A stretch of 64,000 nt of DNA from contig NZ_CP026001.1 in assembly GCF_003086775.1 (NCBI RefSeq), positions 4,430,125-4,494,124 on the forward strand, given 5' to 3'. The stretch comes from Stenotrophomonas sp. ZAC14D1_NAIMI4_1 (GTDB lineage: Bacteria > Pseudomonadota > Gammaproteobacteria > Xanthomonadales > Xanthomonadaceae). This document shows, one piece after another, positions 8,287 through 16,655 of this stretch (its first letter is position 1; each line of letters opens with the position of its first letter). The notes under the pieces are model-generated. The model was given only the letters and a program-made list of their open reading frames with translations, ran no database searches and was not told where the DNA came from. The position numbers and the translations under genes are program-made.

Positions 8287-9066
8287 ATGGATCTGGGTAT
8301 TTCCGGCCGCTGGGCACTGGTCTGTGGCGCAAGCAAGGGCCTGGGCCTGGGCTGCGCACGCGCCCTCGTGGCTGAAGGCGTGAACGTGGTGATCGTGGCC
8401 CGTGGCGAAACCGCCCTGCAGGCTGCCGCTGAGGAACTGCGTGCCCTGCCCGGTGCCGCCGAAGTGCGTACGGTCGCCGCCGATGTCACCACCGAGGCCG
8501 GCCGCACGCAGGCGCTGGCCGCCTGCCCGCAGGTCGACATCCTGGTGACCAATGCCGGTGGCCCGCCGCCGGGCGATTTCCGCACGTTCGAGCGCGACGA
8601 CTGGATCGCCGCGCTGGATGCCAACATGCTGGCGCCGATCGCGCTGATCCGCGCCACGGTGGACGCGATGATCGCGCGCGGCTTCGGCCGCATCGTCAAC
8701 ATCACCTCGTCCTCGGTGAAGGCACCGATCGACACGCTGGCACTGTCCAACGGCGCGCGCAGCGGCCTCACCGGCTTCGTCGCCGGCCTGGCGCGGCGCA
8801 CCGTGGGCCACAACGTCACGATCAACAACCTGCTGCCCGGCCAGTTCGACACCGACCGCCTGCGCGCCAACTTCGCCCACGCCGCGGGTGGGGATGGCGA
8901 TGTGCAGGCCGTGGCCGACCGCCGCCGCCAGCAGATCCCCGCCGGCCGCTTCGGCACGCCGGACGAATTCGGCGCCGCCTGCGCCTTCCTGTGCAGCGCA
9001 CAGGCCGGTTACCTCACCGGGCAGAACCTGCTGATCGACGGCGGCGCCTACCCCGGTACGTTCTAA
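8287..9066 (+). CDS. Atypical SDR protein inside the biotin operon
   Basis: A 259-residue Rossmann-fold SDR. The cofactor loop CGASKGLGLG (13-22), NAGG (89-92) and the C-terminal LIDGGAYPGTF are present. The catalytic YxxxK is not: the aligned stretch reads LSNGARSG, giving Ser154 and Arg158 in place of Tyr and Lys. A known BKR-like SDR subgroup has the same change. It lies 29 bases after bioH and 12 before bioC, so it is surely co-transcribed with them. Its role in biotin synthesis is not established; a reductase role seems doubtful without Tyr/Lys. Confidence 0.82.
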   Translation: MDLGISGRWALVCGASKGLGLGCARALVAEGVNVVIVARGETALQAAAEELRALPGAAEVRTVAADVTTEAGRTQALAACPQVDILVTNAGGPPPGDFRTFERDDWIAALDANMLAPIALIRATVDAMIARGFGRIVNITSSSVKAPIDTLALSNGARSGLTGFVAGLARRTVGHNVTINNLLPGQFDTDRLRANFAHAAGGDGDVQAVADRRRQQIPAGRFGTPDEFGAACAFLCSAQAGYLTGQNLLIDGGAYPGTF

Positions 9067-9078
9067 GAGACTTCCGCA

Positions 9079-9963
9079 ATGCCGTCCCACTTCGATGCCC
9101 GCCACGTCCGCCGCGCGTTTGCCCGCGCCGCCAACAGCTACGACGCCGCCGCTGCCCTGCAGCGCGAGGTGCAGTCGCGGCTGATCGAATCGCTGGACTA
9201 CCTGGAATCACGCAAGCCCGAGGTGGTGCTGGACATCGGCGCCGGCACCGGCCACGCCAGCGCGCTGATGAAGAAGCGCTGGCCGAAGGCGCAGGTGATC
9301 GCGATGGACGTGGCCCTGCCGATGCTGGACCAGGCCAAGCGCCAGGCCGGCTGGTGGAAGCCGTTCCAGCGCCTGTGCGGCGATGCGGCTGCGTTGCCGC
9401 TGGCCGATAACAGCGTCGATGTGATCTTCAGCAACCTGTGCCTGCAGTGGCTGGACGACCTGCCGGCGGTGTTCGCCGGTTTCCGTCGCGTGCTCAAGCC
9501 CGGTGGCCTGCTGCTGTGCTCCACCTTCGGCCCGGAAACGCTGGTTGAACTCAACGAGGCGTTCGCTGCCGCCGATGACCGTCCGCACGTCAGTCGTTTC
9601 GCGCAGATCGCCCAGTTCGGCGATGCGCTGATGATGGCCGGCTTCCGCGACCCGGTGCTGGACCGTGACCTGTTTACCCTGACCTACGACGACCTGCCGG
9701 CGCTGATGCGCGAGCTGCGTGCGATGGGCGCGACCAATGCGCGGGTGGACCGCCGCCACACGCTGACCGGGCGCGGCCGTTTTGCCGCCGCTGCAGCGGC
9801 GTACGAACCCATGCGGCGTGCCGACGGCAAGCTGCCCAGCAGCTGGGAAGTGATCTATGCCCACGCCTGGGCGCCGGACCCGGGCGCGCCGATCCGCGAA
9901 GGCGGGCATGACATCGCCTCGGTGCCGGTGTCGGCCATCCGGATCCGCCGCAAGCAGCCCTGA
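9079..9963 (+). CDS. bioC: Malonyl-[acyl-carrier protein] O-methyltransferase
   Basis: A SAM-dependent methyltransferase of 294 residues. Motif I is VVLDIGAGTGHAS (49-61), the N-terminal FDARHVRRAFARAANSYD is the BioC hallmark, and VDVIFSNLCLQWLDD is the post-II region. It methylates malonyl-ACP so that fatty acid synthesis can build the pimeloyl chain, and BioH later removes the methyl. It is the last gene of the operon and is followed by a SMAG dimer at 10010 that may act as 3'-end structure. Confidence 0.94.
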   Translation: MPSHFDARHVRRAFARAANSYDAAAALQREVQSRLIESLDYLESRKPEVVLDIGAGTGHASALMKKRWPKAQVIAMDVALPMLDQAKRQAGWWKPFQRLCGDAAALPLADNSVDVIFSNLCLQWLDDLPAVFAGFRRVLKPGGLLLCSTFGPETLVELNEAFAAADDRPHVSRFAQIAQFGDALMMAGFRDPVLDRDLFTLTYDDLPALMRELRAMGATNARVDRRHTLTGRGRFAAAAAAYEPMRRADGKLPSSWEVIYAHAWAPDPGAPIREGGHDIASVPVSAIRIRRKQP

Positions 9964-10009
9964 TCGTCGTCTGCGGTCCGCTTGTGGCGATCGCCCGCGG
10001 TCCGCTCTG

Positions 10010-10087
10010 GTAGGTGCCGACCTTGGTCGGCACAATGCCGGCGGCATCGCGATCTGACAGGTTGTGCCGACCAAGGTCGGCACCTAC
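10010..10087. repeat. SMAG inverted dimer (GTGCCGACC type)
   Basis: The left unit begins GTAG at 10010 with GTGCCGACC/GGTCGGCAC; the right unit is its near mirror and ends CTAC at 10087. About 29 bases lie between them. It closes the biotin operon on one side and the ydcF-like gene on the other (convergent ends). Confidence 0.8.
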
Positions 10088-10119
10088 CAAGGGCAGATGT
10101 CGACGAGCGCGCGATAGGG

Positions 10120-10142
10120 GTAGCGCCGGGCCACGCCCGGCG
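10120..10142 (+). repeat. SMAG single unit (GCCGGGC type)
   Basis: GTAG at 10120-10123 is followed by GCCGGGC-CAC-GCCCGGC (10125-10141). It lies in the gap between the convergent biotin operon and the YdcF-like gene. Confidence 0.75.
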
Positions 10143-10159
10143 AGCGCAGCGGCAGCCGC

Positions 10160-10792
10160 TCAGGTATTGGCCGTCGAACTCAACGGCGGGCGCACCAGGT
10201 CGCGGTGGAAGAAATAGATTTCCTGCACCAGGAAACGCCAGCTGGTGTGGAAGCTGCGGAAGCGCGTGCTCGGCGTGGACGAGGCCAGCGCATCGATGCC
10301 CAGCGCCTGGCTCAGGCGCAGCGCGCGGGCCATGTGCAGCGGGTCGCTGACGATGATGACCGTGTGCAGCTTGCGCTGCTCCATCAGCCGCTTGGCTTCC
10401 ACCAGGTTCTGCACGGTGTTGCGCGAGGCGGTCTCGATCAGGATGGCGTCGTCGGGCACCCCGTGCTTCAGCGCATAGCGCCGTGCCACCTGCGATTCGG
10501 AAAAACGCGCGCCCGTGCCGCCATAGCCACCGGTAAAGATCAGCAACGGCGCATAGCCGGCCTGGTACAGGTCCAGGCCATGGCGGATGCGTTCTTCGAA
10601 CACCGGTGAAGGCTTGGCATCGTAGGCCGCTGCACCCAGCACGATGATCGCGTCGGCCTTGGCGGCCTGGTCACGCTCACCCACCCAGACGATCCAGGCG
10701 GTCACGCCCAGCAGCCACACCAGCACCAGCACGAACAGGCGCCACAGCCAGCCCAGCAGGCCGGTGCGCGGTCGATGACGGCCGCGGCTCAC
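10160..10792 (-). CDS. YdcF family (DUF218) protein
   Basis: A 210-residue protein with one N-terminal membrane helix (about residues 10-30, WLWRLFVLVLVWLLGVTAW) and a DUF218 domain. The domain shows ADAIIVLGAAAY, FTGGYGG, ETASRNTVQNL and VSDPLHMARAL, the usual order in ElyC/SanA/YdcF proteins. Family members affect envelope integrity, with no firm enzymology. The GTG start at 10792 overlaps the stop of the dehydratase gene (GTGA), pointing to coupled translation. Confidence 0.82.
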   Translation of the reverse strand: MSRGRHRPRTGLLGWLWRLFVLVLVWLLGVTAWIVWVGERDQAAKADAIIVLGAAAYDAKPSPVFEERIRHGLDLYQAGYAPLLIFTGGYGGTGARFSESQVARRYALKHGVPDDAILIETASRNTVQNLVEAKRLMEQRKLHTVIIVSDPLHMARALRLSQALGIDALASSTPSTRFRSFHTSWRFLVQEIYFFHRDLVRPPLSSTANT

Positions 10793-11751
10793 GCCGCCTC
10801 CCAGCGCAGCGCTGGCAGATCGACGTTGCCGCCGGACAGCACCAGGCCCACGCGCTGGCCGGCAAACCGCGCCGGCTGGGCCAGCACCGCCGCCAGCACG
10901 ATGGCCGAGGACGGTTCCACCACCTGCTTCAGCACCTCCCACAACAGGCGCATCGCCGCACGGGTGGCGTCATCGTCCACCACGATCACCTCGGCACCGG
11001 CCGCCTGCAGCAGCTGGAAGTTCGGCGCGCCGATCAGGGTGCGCAGGCCATCGCAGAAGGTGTCGGGGGTGAAATCGGTCATCCGCTGGCCGGCAGCCAG
11101 CGAACGCGCCGTGTCATCAGCGCCGGCCGGTTCGGCCAGCACCAGGCGGGTCTGCGGGCTGGCGTGCTGCAGGGCCAGGGCAGTTCCGCTGGCCAGGCCA
11201 CCGCCGCCCACCGGCACCACCAGCACGTCGAACGGGCCGTCGCTGTGCAGCAGCTCCAGTGCCGCGGTGCCCTGCCCGGCCATCACCGCCGGGTTGGCAT
11301 AGGGATGGACCAGGGTCGCACCGGTATCGGCCTGCACCCGGGCGCAGGTGGCCTCACGGTCGGCGATGGTCGGCGGGCAGCGCCACAGGGTGGCGCCATG
11401 GCGGGCGATGTTGGCCAGCTTGGCGGCCACGGCCCCTTCGGGCACCACCACGTGGCACGGGATGCCGCGGGTGCGGGCAGCCAGGGCCAGCGCCGCGCCA
11501 TGGTTGCCGGAAGAATGGGTGACCACGCCCGCCGCGGCACGCTCGGCGTCCAGCGACCACACCGCGTTGCAGGCCCCGCGGAACTTGAACGCGCCGCCCC
11601 GCTGCAGGTGCTCGGCCTTGAACGCCAGTTGTGCCCCGGCCAGCGCATCCAGCGTGTGCGAGCGCAGGACCGGGGTGACGTGGGCATGCGGCGCGATCCG
11701 CGCGGCGGCGGCCAGGACATCTTCGGCGCGGGGCAACAGTGGATCGCTCAT
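10789..11751 (-). CDS. Threonine/serine dehydratase, PLP-dependent
   Basis: A fold-type II PLP enzyme of 320 residues. The Schiff-base Lys56 lies in GAFKFRGA, SSGNHGAAL contacts the substrate, and the glycine loop VGGGGLASG binds phosphate. There is no C-terminal ACT domain, so it resembles catabolic threonine dehydratase or serine racemase rather than biosynthetic IlvA. Substrate preference cannot be read from sequence. It is followed with a GTGA overlap by the YdcF-like gene. Confidence 0.85.
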   Translation of the reverse strand: MSDPLLPRAEDVLAAAARIAPHAHVTPVLRSHTLDALAGAQLAFKAEHLQRGGAFKFRGACNAVWSLDAERAAAGVVTHSSGNHGAALALAARTRGIPCHVVVPEGAVAAKLANIARHGATLWRCPPTIADREATCARVQADTGATLVHPYANPAVMAGQGTAALELLHSDGPFDVLVVPVGGGGLASGTALALQHASPQTRLVLAEPAGADDTARSLAAGQRMTDFTPDTFCDGLRTLIGAPNFQLLQAAGAEVIVVDDDATRAAMRLLWEVLKQVVEPSSAIVLAAVLAQPARFAGQRVGLVLSGGNVDLPALRWEAA

Positions 11752-11909
11752 GACGCAAGATTAACGTATGCCCCGACGCTGGCGGCCACGCACCTTGCCG
11801 TGCCAGCATGCTGGCCTTCACCGCCATTCATCCTGGGCCGGCACAGTTAAGGAGCGATTCAATGCCCACGCACGAAGCTGGCCCTACACCCGTCCTTGGG
11901 GGGACCCAC

Positions 11910-12416
11910 ATGAAAACGCGCCTGTTGCTTGCCGGTGGCCTGTTGCTGGCCCTCACCGGCTGTTCCACCTACGACTATGTCGGCGGTGGCGGCGGTGGCA
12001 GTTACTACCACGGTGCCCCGTCGACGGAGTACCGCTATCCGTATGGCTACCCGTCCACCTATGGCTACCCGTATTACGGTGGCTACGGCGGTGGTGGCTA
12101 CGGCTATGGATACTACGGCAACCCCTATTACTCGCGCCCGATCTACCGGCCGCCGCACCACAACCACCGCCCGCCGCCGCGCCCGGGCAACGGTGGCGAG
12201 AACCGTCCGCCGCCGCCGCCGCGCCAGAACAATGGTGGTTCGCCCTGGCGCAACATGGACTCGATGCGTCGCCCGCCGCAGGCTGGCAGGCCGGCCCAGG
12301 CGCGTCCGTCCGCGCCGCCCCAGGCTCGTCCGTCTGCACCACCGCAGTCACGTCCGGCACCGGCACCGCGTGCGCCGAGGTCGAACGGTTCGCCGTGGCG
12401 AAACATGGAACGATGA
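11910..12416 (+). CDS. Gly/Tyr- and Pro-rich lipoprotein
   Basis: A 168-residue low-complexity protein. It has a lipoprotein signal with lipobox LTGC (about Cys18), then a Gly/Tyr-rich stretch (repeats of YGYP/GGYG) and a Pro/Arg-rich tail. The motif SPWRNM occurs twice, once mid-tail and once at the very C-terminus. The start is the ATG at 11910 because it yields the signal peptide directly, with a GGGGGGA stretch upstream. A third, decayed copy of the motif lies just after the stop. Function unknown; surface-exposed glycine-rich lipoproteins of this kind are common in Xanthomonadaceae. Confidence 0.75.
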   Translation: MKTRLLLAGGLLLALTGCSTYDYVGGGGGGSYYHGAPSTEYRYPYGYPSTYGYPYYGGYGGGGYGYGYYGNPYYSRPIYRPPHHNHRPPPRPGNGGENRPPPPPRQNNGGSPWRNMDSMRRPPQAGRPAQARPSAPPQARPSAPPQSRPAPAPRAPRSNGSPWRNMER

Positions 12417-12447
12417 ACGGTTCCCCGTAGCGAAACATGAATCGTGC
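12384..12447 (+). repeat. Tandem 32-bp duplication at the lipoprotein 3' end
   Basis: The 32 bases at 12384-12415, encoding NGSPWRNMER, are repeated at 12416-12447 with about six differences. The second copy is shifted out of frame by the 32-base period, and its Trp codon TGG reads TAG. It looks like slippage of the SPWRNM unit followed by decay. Confidence 0.7.
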
Positions 12448-12582
12448 GACGCAGCGCACAGTTGGGCCCTGAAACATCTTGCATTTCATCCGGTTCAGGC
12501 CGCAATCTACGCCGGTGGTGACGGCCCGCGTCACAAAGTGACGAAAGTGTTAAGGGCCGGTCCCAAACAGCTCTACGTCGAT

Positions 12583-12680
12583 ATCCGACAGGAACATCTG
12601 GATCCCCCCTGTTCCGGCCCTGTCGGATGTCGGCACCTCTGAAAGCAGACGGCCCCGCAATGCGGGGCCGTTTGTTTTTG
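12583..12680 (+). ncRNA. Candidate small RNA with C-rich hairpin loop
   Basis: ATCCGACAG (12583-12591) pairs with CTGTCGGAT (12620-12628), extended by GAACA/TGTTC (12592-12596 with 12610-12614). The 13-base loop TCTGGATCCCCCC exposes a run of six C. A textbook terminator follows at 12649-12680. No start codon with a ribosome site lies between. C-rich loops that pair with G-rich ribosome sites are known in xanthomonad riboregulators such as sX13; similarity to that family is a guess. The 5' end is not defined. Confidence 0.45.
12649..12680 (+). terminator. Rho-independent terminator
   Basis: ACGGCCCCGCA (12649-12659) pairs perfectly with TGCGGGGCCGT (12661-12671) and is followed by TTTGTTTTT. 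It is the strongest intrinsic terminator in the window and ends whatever is transcribed from the 12.4-12.6 kb region. Confidence 0.9.
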
Positions 12681-12686
12681 GCGTCA

Positions 12687-12709
12687 GTAGATCCACGCCA
12701 TGCGTGGAT
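12687..12709 (+). repeat. SMAG-like unit (ATCCACGC type)
   Basis: GTAG at 12687-12690 precedes ATCCACGC-CAT-GCGTGGAT. The same unit with loop CGT occurs at 33102. It lies between the terminator and mnmG. Confidence 0.7.
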
Positions 12710-12997
12710 GGGCTTTGCCGGCAAGCCGCCAAAAAAACAGGGCCGGACAGTCCCCCGACTGCCGGCCCCCCGCTTCCCCACCGTGCGCCTGTACCGGCCC
12801 CTGTTCCAATTCCGGTCAACGGCGCCTACGGCGCCAGCCACGATGGGTGCTATTGGGTTATCTGCAAAAATCCTGCCAACTTTAGGGCGGATTTCATCCC
12901 GTACCCGATCCGGGCCCGTCGCCCCCCTCCGAATGGCGCTAAAATCGCCACCCCGGCGCCGCCCCCGGCCGCGCCCGTCCCTTGTTGACCTGCCCCC

Positions 12998-14887
12998 ATG
13001 ACCCAGTCCTTCCATCGTTACGACGTCATCGTCATCGGCGGTGGCCACGCCGGCACCGAGGCCGCGCTGGCCGCGGCCCGCACCGGCGTGCGCACCCTGC
13101 TGCTGACCCACAACATCGAAACCGTGGGCGCGATGAGCTGCAACCCGGCCATCGGCGGCATCGGCAAGGGCCACCTGGTCAAGGAAATCGACGCCCTGGG
13201 CGGCGCGATGGCGCATGCCGCCGACCGGGCCGGCATCCAGTGGCGCACGCTCAACGCCTCCAAGGGCCCGGCCGTGCGCGCCACCCGCTGCCAGGCCGAC
13301 CGCAACCTGTACCGCATGGCGATCCGCGCCATCGTCGAAGGCCAGGCCAACCTGACCGTGTTCCAGGCTGCCGTCGATGACCTGGTCATCGAAGGCGACG
13401 CCGTGCGCGGGGTCATCACCCAGACCGGCCTGCGCTTCGATGCCGACGCCGTGGTGCTGACCGCCGGCACCTTCCTGGCCGGCAAGATCCACGTCGGGCC
13501 GACCCAGTACGCCGCGGGCCGCATGGGCGACCCGCCGGCCACCACGCTGGCCGCGCGCCTGCGCGAACGCCCGTTCCAGGTCGACCGCCTGAAGACCGGC
13601 ACGCCGCCGCGCATCGACGGCCGCTCGCTGGATTACAGCGTGATGGACGAGCAGCCCGGCGACACGCCGCGCCCGGTGATGTCCTTCCTCGGCTCGGTGG
13701 ACGAGCATCCGCAGCAGGTCAGCTGCTGGATCACCCACACCACCGGACAGACCCACCAGATCATCCGCGACGCGCTGCACCGCTCGCCGCTGTACAGCGG
13801 CCAGATCGAGGGCATCGGCCCGCGCTACTGCCCCTCCATCGAGGACAAGGTGGTGCGTTTCGCCGAGAAGGCCAGCCACCAGATCTTCGTCGAGCCTGAA
13901 GGCCTGGGCATCGTCGAGATCTACCCCAACGGCATCTCCACCTCGCTGCCGTTCGACGTGCAGCTGGAGATGGTGCGCAGCATCCGCGGTTTCCAGAACG
14001 CGCACATCACCCGCCCCGGCTATGCCATCGAGTACGACTTCTTCGACCCGCGCGGCCTGAAGGCCTCGCTGGAAACCAAGCTGGTCAACGGCCTGTTCTT
14101 CGCCGGCCAGATCAACGGCACCACCGGCTATGAAGAAGCCGCCGCGCAGGGCCTGCTGGCCGGCCTCAACGCCGCCCGCCAGGTGCGCGGGCTGGACGGC
14201 TGGTGCCCGCGCCGCGACGAAGCGTATCTGGGCGTGCTGGTCGATGACCTGATCACCCACGGCACCAATGAGCCGTACCGCATGTTCACCAGCCGCGCCG
14301 AGTACCGCCTGCAGCTGCGCGAGGACAACGCCGACCAGCGCCTGACCCCGGCCGGCCGCGCGATGGGCCTGGTGGATGATCGGCGCTGGAGCGCCTTCGA
14401 AACCAAGCAGGCCGCCGTCGCCGCCGAGCGCGCACGACTGGGGGCGCTGTGGGCGACGCCGGCCAATGCGCTGGGCCGCGAAGTGCAGGAAACGCTGGGC
14501 GTGGCGGTCAGCCGCGAAACCAACGTGCTGGACCTGATCAAGCGCCCGGAGCTGGATTACGCGCAGCTGATGCAGGTGCCGTCGCTGGGCCCGGCCGTGG
14601 CCGATGGCAAGGTGGCGGAGCAGGTCGAGATCGGCGTGAAGTACGCCGGCTACCTGGACCGCCAGCGCGACGAGATCGAACGCCAGCAACGCCACGAAGC
14701 CACGCCGATCGCCGAAGGCTTCGACTACGCCAGCGTGCGTGGGTTGTCGGCCGAAGTGCTGCAGAAGCTGGAACGCGTACGCCCGCAGACCATCGGCCAG
14801 GCACAGCGCATCCCCGGCATGACCCCGGCAGCGATCTCGCTGCTGCTGGTGCACCTGGAACGCGCCCGTCGCGGCCGCGTCGCGTAA
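12998..14887 (+). CDS. mnmG: tRNA uridine-5-carboxymethylaminomethyl(34) synthesis enzyme MnmG
   Basis: A 629-residue FAD protein that with MnmE modifies U34 of several tRNAs. The FAD motif [12 protein letters not shown] is at residues 12-23. [15 protein letters not shown] contains the first conserved Cys and [13 protein letters not shown] the second; [19 protein letters not shown] and the C-terminal helical domain are also present. Length is normal. Also known as gidA. Downstream is a SMAG dimer at 14900. Confidence 0.96.
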   Translation: MTQSFHRYDVIVIGGGHAGTEAALAAARTGVRTLLLTHNIETVGAMSCNPAIGGIGKGHLVKEIDALGGAMAHAADRAGIQWRTLNASKGPAVRATRCQADRNLYRMAIRAIVEGQANLTVFQAAVDDLVIEGDAVRGVITQTGLRFDADAVVLTAGTFLAGKIHVGPTQYAAGRMGDPPATTLAARLRERPFQVDRLKTGTPPRIDGRSLDYSVMDEQPGDTPRPVMSFLGSVDEHPQQVSCWITHTTGQTHQIIRDALHRSPLYSGQIEGIGPRYCPSIEDKVVRFAEKASHQIFVEPEGLGIVEIYPNGISTSLPFDVQLEMVRSIRGFQNAHITRPGYAIEYDFFDPRGLKASLETKLVNGLFFAGQINGTTGYEEAAAQGLLAGLNAARQVRGLDGWCPRRDEAYLGVLVDDLITHGTNEPYRMFTSRAEYRLQLREDNADQRLTPAGRAMGLVDDRRWSAFETKQAAVAAERARLGALWATPANALGREVQETLGVAVSRETNVLDLIKRPELDYAQLMQVPSLGPAVADGKVAEQVEIGVKYAGYLDRQRDEIERQQRHEATPIAEGFDYASVRGLSAEVLQKLERVRPQTIGQAQRIPGMTPAAISLLLVHLERARRGRVA

Positions 14888-14899
14888 CGCGCATCAGCG

Positions 14900-14967
14900 G
14901 TAGCGCCGGGCCATGCCCGGCGAGCGCAGCGGCACGCGAACATCCGCCGGGCATGGCCCGGCGCTAC
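14900..14967. repeat. SMAG inverted dimer, copy A
   Basis: A 68-base element starting GTAG and ending CTAC, with arms GCCGGGC/GCCCGGC in both units. It is identical to the element at 15883-15950 except for one base in the spacer. The two flank the nucleotidyltransferase gene. Confidence 0.85.
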
Positions 14968-14975
14968 CAGCTCTG

Positions 14976-14999
14976 GTAGGTGTCGACCTTGGTCGACAC
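14976..14999 (+). repeat. SMAG single unit (GTGTCGACC type)
   Basis: GTAG at 14976-14979 is followed by GTGTCGACC-TT-GGTCGACAC. It lies directly after dimer A and before the nucleotidyltransferase gene. Confidence 0.75.
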
Positions 15000-15061
15000 G
15001 CATGCATGGGCCACGCTGTGCGTTACAGTCGAGCAGGCCCGACGCTACGACTCTGCACTGC

Positions 15062-15880
15062 ATGGACGACATCCACCCGATCGCGCCGGACAAGCGCGCC
15101 GCCATCCTCGCCACCCTGGCCGACATCGAACGCACGCACGACGTGCGCGTGCTGCTGGCCTGCGAATCCGGCAGCCGCGGCTGGGGGTTTTCCTCGCCCG
15201 ACAGCGATTACGATGCGCGCTTCATCTACGTGCACCGCCAGCCGTGGTACCTGAGCGTCAACGAGGCCACCGGCCCCGGCGACGCGCAGCGCGATGTGAT
15301 CGAGCTGCCGATCGATGACGAGCTGGATGTCAGCGGCTGGGACCTGCGCAAGGCGCTGCGGCTGGTGTCCAAGTCCAATCCGACGCTGATCGAGTGGCTG
15401 CGCTCGCCGATCATCTACCAGCACGATGCCGACGCCGTGGCCTGCCTGTGGCAGGCTGCCGAGCGCTTCTACTCGCCGCTGGGCACGTGGTGGCACTACT
15501 TCAACATGGCGCGCTCCAACCATCGCGGCTACCTGCGCGGCGAAACCGTGCGCACCAAGAAGTACCTGTACGTGCTGCGCCCGCTGCTGGCCTGCCAGTG
15601 GATCGAGCAGGAACAAACACCGCCGCCGATGGCCTTCGAGGACCTGCTGGAGCGCCTGCTGCCGCAGGGTGCCGTGCGCGAGGCCATCGATGCGCTGCTG
15701 GTGGTCAAGCGTGCCAGTGCCGAAGTCGCCGCCGGCCCGCGCATTGCGGCCATCAGCGATTACATCGACGCCACGCTGGCCGCGCGCGCCGAGGGGCCGC
15801 AACTGCCGGCCGGTCACGGTGACGCTGCCTGGCTGGACGGCCTGTTCCGGCAGATGCTGGCGACGCACGCGCCGGCATAG
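15062..15880 (+). CDS. RlaP/YcgL-type nucleotidyltransferase
   Basis: A 272-residue protein of the DNA polymerase beta-like nucleotidyltransferase superfamily (PF10127, RlaP type). The active-site signature GSRGWGF (37-43) is followed by SPDSDYDARF, giving metal-binding Asp49 and Asp51. RlaP proteins are associated with RNA repair operons, but no ligase or RNA repair partner is adjacent here. The ATG at 15062 is used because the N-terminal extension is out of family. Near-identical 68-base SMAG dimers flank the gene. Confidence 0.82.
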   Translation: MDDIHPIAPDKRAAILATLADIERTHDVRVLLACESGSRGWGFSSPDSDYDARFIYVHRQPWYLSVNEATGPGDAQRDVIELPIDDELDVSGWDLRKALRLVSKSNPTLIEWLRSPIIYQHDADAVACLWQAAERFYSPLGTWWHYFNMARSNHRGYLRGETVRTKKYLYVLRPLLACQWIEQEQTPPPMAFEDLLERLLPQGAVREAIDALLVVKRASAEVAAGPRIAAISDYIDATLAARAEGPQLPAGHGDAAWLDGLFRQMLATHAPA

Positions 15881-15882
15881 GC

Positions 15883-15950
15883 GTAGCGCCGGGCCATGCC
15901 CGGCGAGCGCGGCGGCACGCGAACATCCGCCGGGCATGGCCCGGCGCTAC
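15883..15950. repeat. SMAG inverted dimer, copy B
   Basis: A 68-base element beginning GTAG two bases after the nucleotidyltransferase stop and ending CTAC. It differs from copy A at 14900 by a single A/G change. The next gene begins 51 bases further on. Confidence 0.85.
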
Positions 15951-16001
15951 CGATGGATTGGCCGCGTATCATCGTCGCAATCGCCCCACCTGGAGACACC
16001 G

Positions 16002-16532
16002 ATGAACCCCCTGCGCCCTTTCCGCGACAAGATGCCCGTCCTCGGCGAGCGCGTGTACGTCGACCCGGCCTGCACCCTCATCGGTGACGTGGAACTGGCC
16101 GACGATGTCTCCATCTGGCCGGGCACCGTCATCCGCGGCGACGTCAATTTCGTCCGCATCGGCGCGCGCACCAACGTGCAGGACGGCACCATCATCCACG
16201 TCAGCCACCACAGCCCGTACAACAAGGCCGGCTACCCGACCCTGATCGGCGAAGGCGTGACCATCGGCCACGGCTGCATCATCCACGCCTGCACCATTGG
16301 CGATTACAGCCTCATCGGCATGGGCGCGTGCATCCTCGACGGCGCGTGTGTCGAGCGCCATGCCTTCGTCGGCGCCGGTGCGGTGGTCGGCCCGGGCAAG
16401 GTGGTCGGCGAGGGCGAGCTGTGGGTGGGCAACCCGGCGCGTCCGGCACGCACGCTCAGCGACAAGGAAATCGAGTCGCTGCATTACTCGGCCGACCATT
16501 ACGTGCGGTTGAAGGACGAATACCTGGGCTGA
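16002..16532 (+). CDS. Gamma-class carbonic anhydrase-like hexapeptide protein
   Basis: A 176-residue left-handed beta-helix protein (YrdA/CaiE type). Hexapeptide turns run from about residue 25 to 145. Metal-site histidines lie in IIHVSHHSP and GHGCIIHACTIG. A C-terminal helix (SDKEIESLHYSADHYVRLKDEYL) packs on the trimer. TGGAG precedes the ATG. It probably binds zinc or iron; carbonic anhydrase activity is not proven for most YrdA homologues. Confidence 0.88.
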   Translation: MNPLRPFRDKMPVLGERVYVDPACTLIGDVELADDVSIWPGTVIRGDVNFVRIGARTNVQDGTIIHVSHHSPYNKAGYPTLIGEGVTIGHGCIIHACTIGDYSLIGMGACILDGACVERHAFVGAGAVVGPGKVVGEGELWVGNPARPARTLSDKEIESLHYSADHYVRLKDEYLG

Positions 16533-16655
16533 GGCGCTTCGCCGGCCACGGCGCTCTGCTAAAGTCGGAGCCCGACCAGGAACCGTCGAGACCCCCATGC
16601 CTGTGGCAGCACGCCGGAGAGGACTCCAGCGCCCACATCCGCGGCCATCGCACTG

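Larger units (their letters stand above)
12417..12997. other. 581-base intergenic region before mnmG
   Basis: No convincing protein gene. From left to right it holds the decayed repeat copy (to 12447), about 130 bases without a clear signal, a candidate structured RNA with terminator (12583-12680), a SMAG-like unit (12687-12709) and an mnmG upstream region with no strong promoter match that I can defend. Confidence 0.6.

Noticed and set aside
6205..9105. Minus-strand open frame of 966 codons
   Set aside because: It is antisense to the biotin operon, low in complexity and spans several clear genes.
12143..14854. Long open frame (903 codons) on the minus strand
   Set aside because: It is the antisense of mnmG, Ala/Gly/His/Gln-rich with no motif or ribosome site; long antisense frames are expected at this GC content.
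16533..16655. Possible riboswitch-like leader before the RDD gene (GGAGAGGACTCC stretch)
   Set aside because: Only a short hairpin is visible; the conserved glycine-aptamer blocks are absent and the interval is too short for a full aptamer pair.
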